DNA from: VBDM01 sp035519135
GTDB lineage: Bacteria; Pseudomonadota; Gammaproteobacteria; Burkholderiales; SG8-39
Length of the DNA stretch: 64,000 nt
Reading direction: 5' to 3'
Assembly: GCA_035519135.1 (NCBI GenBank)
Contig: DATIWX010000042.1
Span: 12,445-76,444, forward strand
Shown here: in pieces, positions 8,339 through 16,648 of the stretch
Layout: the number at the start of each line of letters is the position of its first letter
How positions within the stretch are numbered: the stretch's first letter is position 1
Translations under genes and position numbers: made by a program
Notes under the pieces: model-generated
Databases searched by the model: none
Seen by the model: only the letters and a program-made list of their open reading frames with translations
Told to the model about the DNA's origin: nothing

Positions 8339-8600
8339 CAGCGACGCGCCCGTCCTCGCGTTCCCCTGCGAATTCCCCATCAAGATCATGGGAAAGACGC
8401 AGACGGGCTACGCCCAGGCGGTGATCGAGGTGGTGACCCGCCATGCCCCGGATTTCGATCCGGCGACGCTGGAGATGCGTCCCAGCCGCGAGGGGAAATA
8501 TCTGTCGCTCACCTGCACCATCCGCGCCGTGTCGCGCGAGCAGCTCGACGAGCTGTACCGCGAACTGTGCGATCATCCGATGGTGACGATGGTGCTGTGA
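8331..8600 (+). CDS. ybeD: YbeD/DUF493 family protein
   Basis: An 89-residue protein of the DUF493 (YbeD) family, recognised from FPCEFPIKIMGK near the N-terminus and the ACT-like pattern SREGKYLSLTCTIRAVSREQLDELYRELCDHPMV. YbeD sits between dacA and lipB in many proteobacteria; its function is not established, and an allosteric ACT-like regulatory role has been suggested by fold. It overlaps the dat 3' end by 8 bp and nearly abuts lipB, so it is co-translated with both. Confidence 0.92.
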   Translation: MPDSDAPVLAFPCEFPIKIMGKTQTGYAQAVIEVVTRHAPDFDPATLEMRPSREGKYLSLTCTIRAVSREQLDELYRELCDHPMVTMVL

Positions 8601-8602
8601 TC

Positions 8603-9277
8603 ATGAAGACCGAAGAGTTCGTTTCCGCCGGGATGAAGCGCGGCCGCGCTGCGGCTTCCGAGCGTGCCACTGCGCTCCTCCGACACCTGGGCAGCACCGA
8701 GTACGCCGCGAGCTGGGAGGCCATGCGCCGTTTCACCGCCGAGCGCGGCGCGGGCACGCCGGACGAATTGTGGGTGCTCGAGCACCCGCCGGTGTACACC
8801 TCAGGAATCGCGGGCCGCCCGGAGCACTTCCCGAAAGGCTCGAACATTCCGCTGGTGCGCTCGGACCGCGGCGGGCAGATCACTTACCATGGCCCGGGGC
8901 AGGCGATCGTGTATACGCTGGTCGACCTCGAGCGGCGGCGCCTCACGGTGCGCGCCATGGTGGCGCTGATCGAGCAGGCGGTGATCGAGGTCCTGGCGCA
9001 ATGCGGGGTGCGCGCGCAGAGGAAGCCCGGTGCCCCGGGCGTGTACGTCGAAGGCGCGAAGATCGCGGCGCTCGGCCTGCGCGTGCGGCGCGGCGGCTGC
9101 TACCACGGGGTCGCGCTCAACGTCGACATGGACCTCGCGCCGTTCTCCGCCATCGACCCCTGCGGCTACCCGGGCCTCGCCGTCACCCAGACGTCCGCCC
9201 ACGGCGTCGCCGCGAGCGCACAGGAGCTGGGCGAGGCGCTCGCCCGCCGCATCGCGCAACTCCTGGAATCCCGATGA
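8603..9277 (+). CDS. lipB: Octanoyl-ACP:protein N-octanoyltransferase
   Basis: A 224-residue enzyme that moves octanoyl groups from acyl carrier protein to lipoyl domains. Motifs are RGGQITYHGPGQAIVYTLVDL, the Lys segment GAKIAALGLRVRRGGCYHGVALNV, and the catalytic Cys in IDPCGYPGLAVTQ. The ATG at 8603 is chosen, but an in-frame GTG at 8597 overlapping the ybeD TGA (GTGA) is equally plausible. The N-terminal ~25 residues before the conserved core are poorly conserved. The stop overlaps lipA's ATG (ATGA at 9274-9277). Confidence 0.93.
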   Translation: MKTEEFVSAGMKRGRAAASERATALLRHLGSTEYAASWEAMRRFTAERGAGTPDELWVLEHPPVYTSGIAGRPEHFPKGSNIPLVRSDRGGQITYHGPGQAIVYTLVDLERRRLTVRAMVALIEQAVIEVLAQCGVRAQRKPGAPGVYVEGAKIAALGLRVRRGGCYHGVALNVDMDLAPFSAIDPCGYPGLAVTQTSAHGVAASAQELGEALARRIAQLLESR

Positions 9278-10212
9278 GCAGCGTTGCCGAAAAGAAGAAG
9301 GGCCTGGCGAAGACGCGCATCCCGATCGCGGTCGCTCCCTCGGCGCGGCTCGCCAAGCCCGAGTGGATCCGCGTGCGCGCGCCCTCCGAGGGCTCGCGCT
9401 TCTCCGAGATCAAGCAGATCCTGCGCGAGAAGCAGCTGCACACCGTCTGCGAGGAAGCCTCCTGCCCCAACATCGGCGAGTGCTTCGGCAAGGGCACCGC
9501 GACCTTCATGATCCTGGGGGACCTGTGCACGCGGCGCTGCCCGTTCTGCGACGTCGCCCACGGCAGGCCGCAGCCGCCCGATCCCGAGGAGCCCGAGCAC
9601 CTCGCGCAGACCATCGCCGCGCTCGGGCTCTCCTACGTCGTCATCACCAGCGTCGACCGCGACGATCTCCGAGACGGCGGCGCGAAGCACTTCGTCGACT
9701 GCATCCGGGCGGTGCGCGCGAAATCGCCCGCCACCCGCATCGAGGTGCTGGTTCCCGATTTCCGCGGGCGCCTGGAGCGCGCGCTCGAAGTGCTCGACGC
9801 CGCGCTCCCCGACGTGATGAACCACAACCTCGAGACCGTGCCGCGGCTCTACCGCAAGGCGCGCCCGGGCGGCAACTACCCGCACTCGCTCAGGCTGCTG
9901 AAGGACTTCAAGGCGCGCCACCCGCAGGTCCCTACCAAGTCCGGCCTGATGGTGGGCCTGGGCGAAACCGACCAGGAGATCCTCGAGGTCATGCGCGACC
10001 TGCGCGCGCACGACGTCGACATGCTCACCATCGGCCAGTACCTGCAGCCCTCGCCGCACCACCTGACGGTCGAGCGCTACGTCCACCCGGACACCTTCGC
10101 GATGTTCGACCGCGAAGCAACGGCACTCGGCTTCACCCACGCCGCGGTCGGTGCGATGGTGCGCTCCTCCTACCACGCCGATGAGCAGGCGCACGCCGCG
10201 GGCGTCGGCTAG
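9274..10212 (+). CDS. lipA: Lipoyl synthase (radical SAM)
   Basis: A 312-residue radical-SAM enzyme that inserts two sulfurs into octanoyl-lipoyl domains. Both Fe-S clusters are visible: the auxiliary cluster CEEASCPNIGEC and the SAM cluster CTRRCPFCDV (CxxxCxxC). The conserved MNHNLETVPRLY and GLMVGLGETDQEI segments and the C-terminal RSSYHADEQ, whose Ser ligates the auxiliary cluster, are intact. The start overlaps the lipB stop. A longer in-frame ORF upstream is a shadow over lipB. Confidence 0.97.
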   Translation: MSSVAEKKKGLAKTRIPIAVAPSARLAKPEWIRVRAPSEGSRFSEIKQILREKQLHTVCEEASCPNIGECFGKGTATFMILGDLCTRRCPFCDVAHGRPQPPDPEEPEHLAQTIAALGLSYVVITSVDRDDLRDGGAKHFVDCIRAVRAKSPATRIEVLVPDFRGRLERALEVLDAALPDVMNHNLETVPRLYRKARPGGNYPHSLRLLKDFKARHPQVPTKSGLMVGLGETDQEILEVMRDLRAHDVDMLTIGQYLQPSPHHLTVERYVHPDTFAMFDREATALGFTHAAVGAMVRSSYHADEQAHAAGVG

Positions 10213-10220
10213 GGGAAAAC

Positions 10221-10901
10221 GTGCTGCGCGCCTCCGCAATCCTCGCCGCGTTCGCCGTCTCATCCGCATCGGCCGCCGGACTGGACGACATCACCAACCG
10301 CGACGCCGTCAACGGGCTCAAACAGGCCCTCACCAACGGCGCGCAGGCGGCAGTCGCGAAACTCGGCAAGCAAGACGGGTTCTACGGCGACACGCGCATA
10401 CGCATCCCCTTGCCGCCGTCGATGAAAAGCGCCGAAGCCGTGATGCACTCCATCGGCATGGGCAAACAGGCCGACGACCTCGTGCTGCGCATGAACCGCG
10501 CCGCGGAAGCGGCCGTGCCCCAGGCCAAACCGCTGCTCATCGACGCGGCGAAAAAGATGAGCGTACAGGACGCGAAGGGCATCCTCACCGGCGGCCCGGA
10601 CAGTGCGACGCAGTACTTCAAGCGCACCACGACCGAGCCGCTCGTGCAGAAATTCAAGCCGGTGGTCAAGAAGGCAATGGCGAAAGTGAAGCTCGCCGAG
10701 GCGTACAACGAAATCGCCGCGAGCGGCGCCAAGGTCGGCCTGGTGAAGGAAGAGGACGCGCACCTCGAGGACTACGTCACCCGCAAGGCCCTCGACGGCC
10801 TGTTCGTGGGCATCGCCGATGAAGAAAAGAAGATCCGCGACAACCCCAAGGCCGCCGCGTCGTCGATCGTCAAGAAAGTCTTCGGAGCACTTCTGAAATA
10901 G
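10221..10901 (+). CDS. DUF4197 family secreted or periplasmic protein
   Basis: A 226-residue protein with a GTG start behind AGGGGAAAAC and an N-terminal signal peptide (ILAAFAVSSASAAG). The body matches DUF4197: LDDITNRDAVNGLKQAL, FYGDTRIRIPLPPSMKSAE, and KKMSVQDAKGILTGGPDSATQYFKR. It ends with a helical Lys-rich tail. Its function is unknown. It follows lipA by 8 bp and may end that operon. The identification is by pattern memory of the family, and the role is not inferred. Confidence 0.85.
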   Translation: MLRASAILAAFAVSSASAAGLDDITNRDAVNGLKQALTNGAQAAVAKLGKQDGFYGDTRIRIPLPPSMKSAEAVMHSIGMGKQADDLVLRMNRAAEAAVPQAKPLLIDAAKKMSVQDAKGILTGGPDSATQYFKRTTTEPLVQKFKPVVKKAMAKVKLAEAYNEIAASGAKVGLVKEEDAHLEDYVTRKALDGLFVGIADEEKKIRDNPKAAASSIVKKVFGALLK

Positions 10902-10915
10902 CCCGAAGGCGTGGG

Positions 10916-10921
10916 TATATT
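10916..10921 (+). promoter_or_regulatory. Possible -10 for the DUF2568 gene
   Basis: TATATT at 10916-10921 lies 30 bp before the ATG at 10952, in a short gap after the DUF4197 gene, and GGGGAAA follows as a ribosome site. No good -35 is seen. A weak, inferred promoter. Confidence 0.3.
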
Positions 10922-10951
10922 TCATTCGTCAGGCACGCAGGGGAAACGCAT

Positions 10952-11320
10952 ATGGGTTTCCATCCGGCCAATTTAGCGATTAGATTTCTGCTGGAGCTGT
11001 CGGCTCTCGGCGCCATGGCCTTCTGGGGTTGGCAGCAGGGCGATGGTTCAGCACGCTACGTTTTCGCCCTTCTCGTCCCTCTTGTCGCGGCAGCGGCATG
11101 GGGCGTCTTTGCTGTTCCCGGTGATCGAAGTCGTTCCGGCAAAGCACCGGTAGCCGTGCCCGGAGTGGTTCGGCTCGGTGTCGAAGCTGCGTTCTTTGCC
11201 TTTGCGGTCTTTGCACTGTACAAAGTGGGCAGCAAGCCACTCTCCGCAATCCTCGCCGCGGCAGTTTTCGCCCACTATGTCGCATCATTCGACCGCGTTA
11301 CCTGGCTGCTGCGTGCCTAA
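10952..11320 (+). CDS. YrdB/DUF2568 family small membrane protein
   Basis: A 122-residue protein with four hydrophobic segments (about residues 7-27, 31-54, 73-91, 96-112). The pattern FLLELSALGAMAFWGW, the AVPGDR turn and the C-terminal DRVTWLLRA fit the DUF2568 (YrdB-like) family of four-helix membrane proteins of unknown function. The start has a GGGGAAAC ribosome site. Its TAA is followed without a gap by the GTG of the esterase fragment. It opens a patch of small genes less typical of the conserved neighbourhood. Confidence 0.75.
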   Translation: MGFHPANLAIRFLLELSALGAMAFWGWQQGDGSARYVFALLVPLVAAAAWGVFAVPGDRSRSGKAPVAVPGVVRLGVEAAFFAFAVFALYKVGSKPLSAILAAAVFAHYVASFDRVTWLLRA

Positions 11321-11701
11321 GTGAGCACTCTCCAAATGCGTAGCGTTGGAACACTGGTTCTCGTCGTGACGGCGATCGGGTCGCTGGGCCTCGCTTCCGC
11401 TGCCGTTGCCGCAGACGGGAATAGCTCTCCCGGGCAGAGACAAACCCTGATTCACAACGGGACCGAGCGCAGCTACGTGATTCGCGCTCCCGCCGAGTCG
11501 GCCAAAGGCACCGGCCGGGTACCGCTCGTTCTGGTTCTTCACGGCGGCGGCGGCAATGCCGACTACGCAGAACGAATGACGGGCTTCACCGACAAGGCCG
11601 GAAGGGAGGGCTTCATCGTCGCCTATCCCGAGGGAACCGGCCGCCGGAGCAACAGGCTCCTGACCTGGAATGCGGGTCATTGTGGGGGAGCGTGGCGATG
11701 A
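11321..11701 (+). pseudogene. Truncated PHB depolymerase-like esterase (LpqC/COG3509)
   Basis: 126 residues with a signal peptide (VGTLVLVVTAIGSLGLASAAVAA, probably from an ATG at 11336 rather than the GTG at 11321). The start of a secreted esterase domain follows: RSYVIRAP, VPLVLVLHGGGGNADYAERMTGF and FIVAYPEGTGRRSNRLLTWNAGHC. Full-length members run to about 300 residues and place the nucleophile GxSxG, Asp and His after this point; here translation stops just after TWNAGHC. A 19-codon ORF (11698-11757, ATGA overlaps at both ends) then leads into the FMN reductase. It is best read as the N-terminal third of a gene that lost its catalytic part by deletion. A short functional product is possible but unsupported. 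Confidence 0.7.
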
Positions 11702-11753
11702 ACGTCATCGCCTTCGTCGTGCTCGCCTCTCCTCTATCGGGTTGGTTCCGTGC

Positions 11754-12311
11754 ATGAAAGTCCTCGCCATCTCCGGGAGCCTGCGGGCCGCTTCGATCAA
11801 CTCGGCGCTGCTTCGCGCGGCAGCACGCCTGTCTCCGCCGGAGGTGGAAGTGCGTCTCTTTCTGACCGCCGGCGAGCTGCCTCTGTTCAATCCTGATCTC
11901 GAGGCGCAACTGCCGCCACAGGTCGCCATGCTTCACGCGGAGGTTTCCGCCTCGGACGCGTTGTTGATCGCCAGTCCCGAGTACGCGCACGGCGTCACCG
12001 GCACGATCAAGAACGCGCTCGATTGGCTGGTGAGCTTCGAGCCTTTCGCCTACAAACCGGTCGCCGTGCTCAACGCCTCGCCGCGCGCTCACCACGCCGA
12101 CATGGCGCTGCGCGAGACGCTCAGGACCATGTGTGCCGTAATCGTCGAGGAAGCATCGATCAGCATTCCCTTGCTCGGGGCTCACCTCACCGAAGACGGA
12201 ATGGTCACGAATCCAACGGTGTCCCGGGCTATCAACAGCTCCCTTCACGCGCTCCACTCTGCCGTTGTCCTTCGCCAGCCCGGGCAGGGCCCGACTTTCC
12301 CGCTGCCGTAG
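11754..12311 (+). CDS. NADPH-dependent FMN reductase-like flavoprotein
   Basis: A 185-residue flavodoxin-fold protein. The ATG at 11754 gives MKVLAISGSLRAASINSALLRAA, the phosphate-binding loop GSLRxxSxN of the NADPH-dependent FMN reductase family. SPEYAHGVTGTIKNALDWL, the flavin-ring loop, and KPVAVLNASPRA follow. Members reduce FMN, quinones, azo dyes or chromate with NAD(P)H; the substrate here cannot be told. In-frame sequence upstream of 11754 overlaps the esterase remnant and is not homologous. It forms part of the small-gene patch 10952-13862. Confidence 0.85.
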   Translation: MKVLAISGSLRAASINSALLRAAARLSPPEVEVRLFLTAGELPLFNPDLEAQLPPQVAMLHAEVSASDALLIASPEYAHGVTGTIKNALDWLVSFEPFAYKPVAVLNASPRAHHADMALRETLRTMCAVIVEEASISIPLLGAHLTEDGMVTNPTVSRAINSSLHALHSAVVLRQPGQGPTFPLP

Positions 12312-12325
12312 CTCCTCCAGAATCC

Positions 12326-12712
12326 ATGGCTATTCGAATAGTCCGGCTGGGTACCGAGCGGGCACCGAATGAAGGCCTGCGACTCGGCACCGTGAGGCGT
12401 CCGCCACGCGGCGTTCCGAAATCCAGGTTCTCATCGGGCAACTGGTACGACGTCTGGTTTCCGAATCTGGCGCCTTCGCCCGAGACGGTCGAGCTGGCGC
12501 AGGCCTCCACGACGCAACGCCAATGGGACCGCTTCGTGAAGCGCTATCGAGCCGAGATGGCGCGCCCCGAGAACAGCCGGGTTCTCGATGTGCTGGCCGC
12601 CCTTTCGCACGAGGCGAATTTCTCGGTAGGCTGCTATTGCGAAGACGAGCGGCGCTGCCACCGGTCCGTTCTGCGGCGGCTCCTGCTCGATCGCGGTGCG
12701 AAGGTGGTATGA
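12326..12712 (+). CDS. DUF488 family protein
   Basis: A 128-residue protein of the DUF488 family, seen from IRIVRLGTERAPNEGLRLGTVRRPPRGV, SGNWYDVWFPNLAPS and the C-terminal SVGCYCEDERRCHRSVL, whose Cys/His-rich CYCxxxxxCHR is the family hallmark. The function is unknown; a nucleic-acid or metal-linked role has only been guessed for the family. The ATG at 12326 is chosen because homology begins there; the larger ORF upstream is a shadow across the FMN reductase. It ends 25 bp before the GFA-like gene. Confidence 0.85.
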   Translation: MAIRIVRLGTERAPNEGLRLGTVRRPPRGVPKSRFSSGNWYDVWFPNLAPSPETVELAQASTTQRQWDRFVKRYRAEMARPENSRVLDVLAALSHEANFSVGCYCEDERRCHRSVLRRLLLDRGAKVV

Positions 12713-12737
12713 ATCCGTCAACGCGAGGAATCGACTC

Positions 12738-13085
12738 GTGATCTACAAAGGCAGCTGTCATTGCGGGAAAATCGCCTTCGAAGCGGAGGGCCAGCTCGAA
12801 AAAGTGATCCAGTGCAATTGCTCGATCTGCAGCAAGCGCGGAACGCTCCACTGGTTCATCCCGCGCGAGAAATTCCGCCTGCTGACGCCCGAGCACGATT
12901 TCGCGACCTACACGTTCAACAAGCACAAGATCAAGCACCGCTTCTGCACCACCTGCGGGTGTGCGCCTTTCGGCGAGGGCCTGGCCCCATCGGGCAACTA
13001 CATGGTCGCCGTCAACGCCCGTTGCCTGGATGGGATCGACACCGCCGCCCTCGAGACCGGGCATTTCGACGGCCGCAGCCTTTGA
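12738..13085 (+). CDS. GFA (glutathione-dependent formaldehyde-activating)-like zinc protein
   Basis: 115 residues from a GTG at 12738 preceded by GAGGAA. The fold is recognised by its zinc cysteines: GSCHCGKIAFEAEG, CNCSICSKRG and FCTTCGCAPFGEG. These match the Mss4-like GFA family (CxC, CxxC, CxxCG). Members include the formaldehyde-glutathione condensing protein, but most are uncharacterised, so the enzymatic name should not be taken literally. It converges on the minus-strand SGNH gene. The 117 bp between them contain no gene that I can see. Confidence 0.85.
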   Translation: MIYKGSCHCGKIAFEAEGQLEKVIQCNCSICSKRGTLHWFIPREKFRLLTPEHDFATYTFNKHKIKHRFCTTCGCAPFGEGLAPSGNYMVAVNARCLDGIDTAALETGHFDGRSL

Positions 13086-13202
13086 CGGCGAGGCACGCGC
13101 GGCCAGCTCGGGCCTTGGCTGGATAGAAATGTGAACGGATTCCGCGACGCGGCCGATTGCCACATCCAGGCATCGGTCGCCGACTACCGGCGGACTGACC
13201 CG

Positions 13203-13862
13203 CTAGAAATACACCCTCGTCCTTCCCGGCTCGCGCGACACCTCGTACAGCGCGGTGCGGCCGACGTTCGCCACCTTGCGCACGCCGGCGAGCGACAGCA
13301 GGGTCTCGCTCGCGTAGTCGCTCTCCTCGTCGCACACGATCCGCAGATCGACGACCGACAGGTTCGCTGCGACCGCCTGGCGCAGGATGCGGTCGTTGAA
13401 GATCGCCAGCGCCGTGGCAGCCGCGCGCTGGCGCGACGGCTCTTGGTGGCGCGCGGGAACGAGCGTGCACACCACCGTCGGCAGCCCGGTCTCGAGCGCG
13501 GCCGCGACCAGCTTGGTGAAGATGTCCTCGAACTGGTCGGCCGCCGTCGCGAGAGCCTGCAGCGCGTCGCTGACCGACTGCGCGCCCTGCCGCAACAAGC
13601 CGCTCGCCTCGATCGCCCAGCCGCCGTCGACGCAGATGCCGATGTGGGTCGCGTCCAGGGGGATCACCCGCGACCATCCGCGCTCGAGCACCTGTGGCGG
13701 CTCGAGCACGGTGAGCTTCCAGGGATTGCGCGGCCGGGGGACGAGCATGGCCTCGGCCTGCTCGACACCCAAGTCGATGTTCTCGAGCGCGTCGCCGAGC
13801 AGCACCAGATGGCGGATGACGTCGGGCGCGCCCCCGCCTTCCACAGGGGAATCGGGTTGCAC
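13203..13862 (-). CDS. SGNH/GDSL-hydrolase family protein lacking catalytic Ser and Asn
   Basis: 219 residues, GTG start with an excellent AAGGAGGT ribosome site (complement of 13868-13874). Homology to SGNH hydrolases is clear in LVLLGDALENID (block I), FEDIFTKLVAAALETGLPTVVCTLVP, and ALAIFNDRILRQAVAANLSVVDLRIVC. Yet the block I Ser is Ala (GDA, residue 25), and the block III GGND is replaced by GGWAIE. The C-terminal DYASETLLSLAGVRKVA replaces the usual IEPS-x-x-GG stretch. It is therefore probably not an active esterase, though the reading frame is intact and well translated. The substrate is unknown. Confidence 0.7.
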   Translation of the reverse strand: MQPDSPVEGGGAPDVIRHLVLLGDALENIDLGVEQAEAMLVPRPRNPWKLTVLEPPQVLERGWSRVIPLDATHIGICVDGGWAIEASGLLRQGAQSVSDALQALATAADQFEDIFTKLVAAALETGLPTVVCTLVPARHQEPSRQRAAATALAIFNDRILRQAVAANLSVVDLRIVCDEESDYASETLLSLAGVRKVANVGRTALYEVSREPGRTRVYF

Positions 13863-13933
13863 GGTTACCTCCTTGTCGCGACCGGGGTTTCTGGACTACA
13901 GGAGCGCTGCCGGGACGCCTTCCAGACGGAGGC

Positions 13934-16633
13934 TCAGTGCGCTTTTTCCCAATTTTGTCCCGAACCGACGTCCACGACAAGGGGGACCTTGAGCGCCGCG
14001 ACACCGCTCATGAGCACCGGGACTTTGTCCTCCACGCGCGCCAGCTCGCTTTCGGGCACCTCGAGCACCAGCTCGTCGTGCACCTGCATGATGAGCCTGG
14101 CACCGAGTTTTTCGCGCTCCAGCCATCCCTGCACCGCGATCATCGCGAGCTTGATCAGGTCCGCCGCCGTGCCCTGCATCGGCGCGTTGATCGCCGCGCG
14201 CTCGGCGCCGCTGCGCCGCGCCGGGTTGGCGCTCTTGATCTCCGGCAGCCACAGGCGCCGGCCGAGCACCGTCTCGACGTAGCCGCGGTCCCGCGCCGCC
14301 TTGCGTGTGTCCTCCATGTACTTCGCCACCCCCGGATAGCGGGTGAAGTAGCTTGCGATGTAGGCCTGGGCAGTGGCGCGCTCCAGGCCCAGTTGCTGCG
14401 CCAGGCCGAACGCCGACATGCCGTAGATGAGACCGAAGTTGATCACCTTGGCATAGCGGCGCTCCTCCGCCGTGACCTCCGCGAGCGACCGCCCGAACAC
14501 CTCGGCGGCGGTGGCGCGGTGGATGTCCTCGCCGGCAGCAAAGGCGCGCAGCAGGTTCTCGTCGCCCGAGATGTGCGCCATGATGCGCAGCTCCACCTGC
14601 GAGTAGTCGGCGCTGACGATGGCGCGGCCCGGCGGCGCGACAAAGGCCTCGCGGATGCGCCGCCCTTCGGGCGTCCTCACCGGGATGTTCTGCAGGTTGG
14701 GATCGTTCGAGGCAAGGCGCCCGGTGACCGCGACCGCCTGGCCGTAGGTGGTGTGCACGCGGCCGGTGCGCGGGTTGACCATCCTGGGCAGCTTGTCAGT
14801 GTAGGTCGACTTGAGCTTGGAGATCTCGCGATGGTCGAGCAGCATGCGCGCCAGCGGATGATCGAGCGCGAGCTTCTCCAGGACCTCCTCATCGGTCGAA
14901 GGCGCGCCCGACGGCGTCTTCTTCAGGACCGGCATGCCCTTCCTCTCGAAGAAGATCTCGGCGATCTGCTTGGGCGAACCGAGGTTGAACGGCTGCCCCG
15001 CCTCCTTGTGCGCCTTGCCTTCCAGCTCGAGCATCTTCTGGCCCAGCTCGTGGCTCATCGCCTCGAGCTGGCGCGCGTCGATCAGCACCCCCGTCCTTTC
15101 CATCTTGAACAGGACCTCGCGCACCGGCATCTCGATCTCGCCGTAGATGCGCTCGAGCTTCTCCTCGGCCGCGATCCTCGAGTGCAGCGCCGCGTGCAGC
15201 TGCAGCGTGACGTCCGTGTCCCCGGACGAATACTCGGCCGCCCTCGCGACATCCACCTGCTCGAAGGAAATGCGCTGCGCGCCGGTGCCCGTCACTTCGT
15301 CGATTGAAAGGACCTTCGCGCCGAGATGGCGCGAGGCGAGGCTCTCCACGTCGTGGCGGGCGCTGCTCTCGATCACGTAGGACTCGAGCAGCACGTCGTG
15401 CGCGACGCCGCTCAAGGCCACGCCGTGGTTGGCGAGCACATGCTGGTCGTACTTGATGTTGTGACCGACCTTTCTGTGCCGGTCGCTTTCGAGCCAGGGC
15501 TTCAAGGTCGCAAGGGCAGCGTCGATTCCGATTTGACCGGGCGCGCCGGCGTAGCGGTGGGCGAGCGGCACATAGGCCGCTCGCCCCGGCGAGCTCGCGA
15601 ACGACAGGCCGACCAGCTGCGCCTGCAGCGGCTCCTCGCTCGTGGTCTCGCAACCGATTGAGACGAGCTCCGCGCCTTCGAGTTCCTTCAGCCAGCGCGC
15701 GAGATCGGCATCGCTGGAGAGAATCTCGTGACGGCGCTCGACCTGGACGCGCACAGGTGCCGGAGCTGCCGGCGCTTCACCAGCGGCCGGCGGCGACTCC
15801 TTCAGCCATGACTTGAATCCGAAATGCGAAAGGAGATCGCCGAGCTTCTTGTCGTCGCGCGGCGCGAGCTTCAGCTCCTCCAGGTCGACGGGCAGCTCCA
15901 CGTCGCATTTGACCGCGAGGACCTGCCGCGCCTTCGGAAGCCAGCCGAGCGCCTTGCGCAGGTTCTCGCCGACGGCTCCGCCGATCTCGTCCGCGTGCCG
16001 CACCACTTCCTCGAGCGAGCCGTATTGCGACACCCACTTCGCCGCGGTCTTCGGCCCGACCTTCTCGACGCCGGGCACGTTGTCGACCGAGTCGCCGACG
16101 AGCGTCATGTAGTCGAGAATGCGCTCCGGCGGGACGCCGAATTTCGCCCTCACGCCCTCGGGATCGAGGCGCTCGTTCGACATGGTGTTCACCAGCGTCA
16201 CGCGCTCGGTGACGAGCTGCGCGAGATCCTTGTCGCCGGTCGAGATCACGCAGCGCATGCCGCGCCGGTCGGCCTCGCGCGCGAGCGTGCCGATGACGTC
16301 GTCCGCCTCGACGCCCTCGATCTGCAGGAGCGGCCAGCCCCATGCGCGGATCGCTTCGAGCAGCGGGCCGACCTGCGAGCCGAGATCATCCGGCATCGGC
16401 GGGCGGTTCGCCTTGTACTTGTCGTACAGGTCGTCGCGGAAGGTCCTGCCGCGCGCGTCGAAGACGCAGGCGGCGTAGTCGGCTTTGTAGTCGGCGAGCA
16501 GCTTGCGCAGCATGTTCAGCACGCCGTAGATCGCGCCGGTGGGCTCGCCCGCCGCGTTGCGCAGGTCGGGCAGCGCATGGAACGCACGGTACAGATACGA
16601 CGACCCGTCGACCAGCAGCAGCATCTTTTCCAA
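13934..16633 (-). CDS. polA: DNA polymerase I
   Basis: An 899-residue three-domain repair and Okazaki-fragment polymerase. The N-terminal 5'-3' exonuclease runs over about residues 1-290 (LLLVDGSSYLYRAFHAL; GVEADDVIGTLAREADRRG; YMTLVGDSVDNVPGVEKVGPKTAAKW). The 3'-5' proofreading domain spans about 310-500. The polymerase domain has motif A DYSQVELRIMAHISGD, motif B RYAKVINFGLIYGMSAFGLAQQLG and motif C MQVHDELVLEVPE, all intact. In the proofreading site motif I reads IGCET, with Cys328 where Asp is expected; Glu330, NIKYD and SSGDTD remain. It diverges from the DUF2782 gene. Confidence 0.97.
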   Translation of the reverse strand: MEKMLLLVDGSSYLYRAFHALPDLRNAAGEPTGAIYGVLNMLRKLLADYKADYAACVFDARGRTFRDDLYDKYKANRPPMPDDLGSQVGPLLEAIRAWGWPLLQIEGVEADDVIGTLAREADRRGMRCVISTGDKDLAQLVTERVTLVNTMSNERLDPEGVRAKFGVPPERILDYMTLVGDSVDNVPGVEKVGPKTAAKWVSQYGSLEEVVRHADEIGGAVGENLRKALGWLPKARQVLAVKCDVELPVDLEELKLAPRDDKKLGDLLSHFGFKSWLKESPPAAGEAPAAPAPVRVQVERRHEILSSDADLARWLKELEGAELVSIGCETTSEEPLQAQLVGLSFASSPGRAAYVPLAHRYAGAPGQIGIDAALATLKPWLESDRHRKVGHNIKYDQHVLANHGVALSGVAHDVLLESYVIESSARHDVESLASRHLGAKVLSIDEVTGTGAQRISFEQVDVARAAEYSSGDTDVTLQLHAALHSRIAAEEKLERIYGEIEMPVREVLFKMERTGVLIDARQLEAMSHELGQKMLELEGKAHKEAGQPFNLGSPKQIAEIFFERKGMPVLKKTPSGAPSTDEEVLEKLALDHPLARMLLDHREISKLKSTYTDKLPRMVNPRTGRVHTTYGQAVAVTGRLASNDPNLQNIPVRTPEGRRIREAFVAPPGRAIVSADYSQVELRIMAHISGDENLLRAFAAGEDIHRATAAEVFGRSLAEVTAEERRYAKVINFGLIYGMSAFGLAQQLGLERATAQAYIASYFTRYPGVAKYMEDTRKAARDRGYVETVLGRRLWLPEIKSANPARRSGAERAAINAPMQGTAADLIKLAMIAVQGWLEREKLGARLIMQVHDELVLEVPESELARVEDKVPVLMSGVAALKVPLVVDVGSGQNWEKAH

Positions 16634-16648
16634 GGGAAGTATTCGAAA

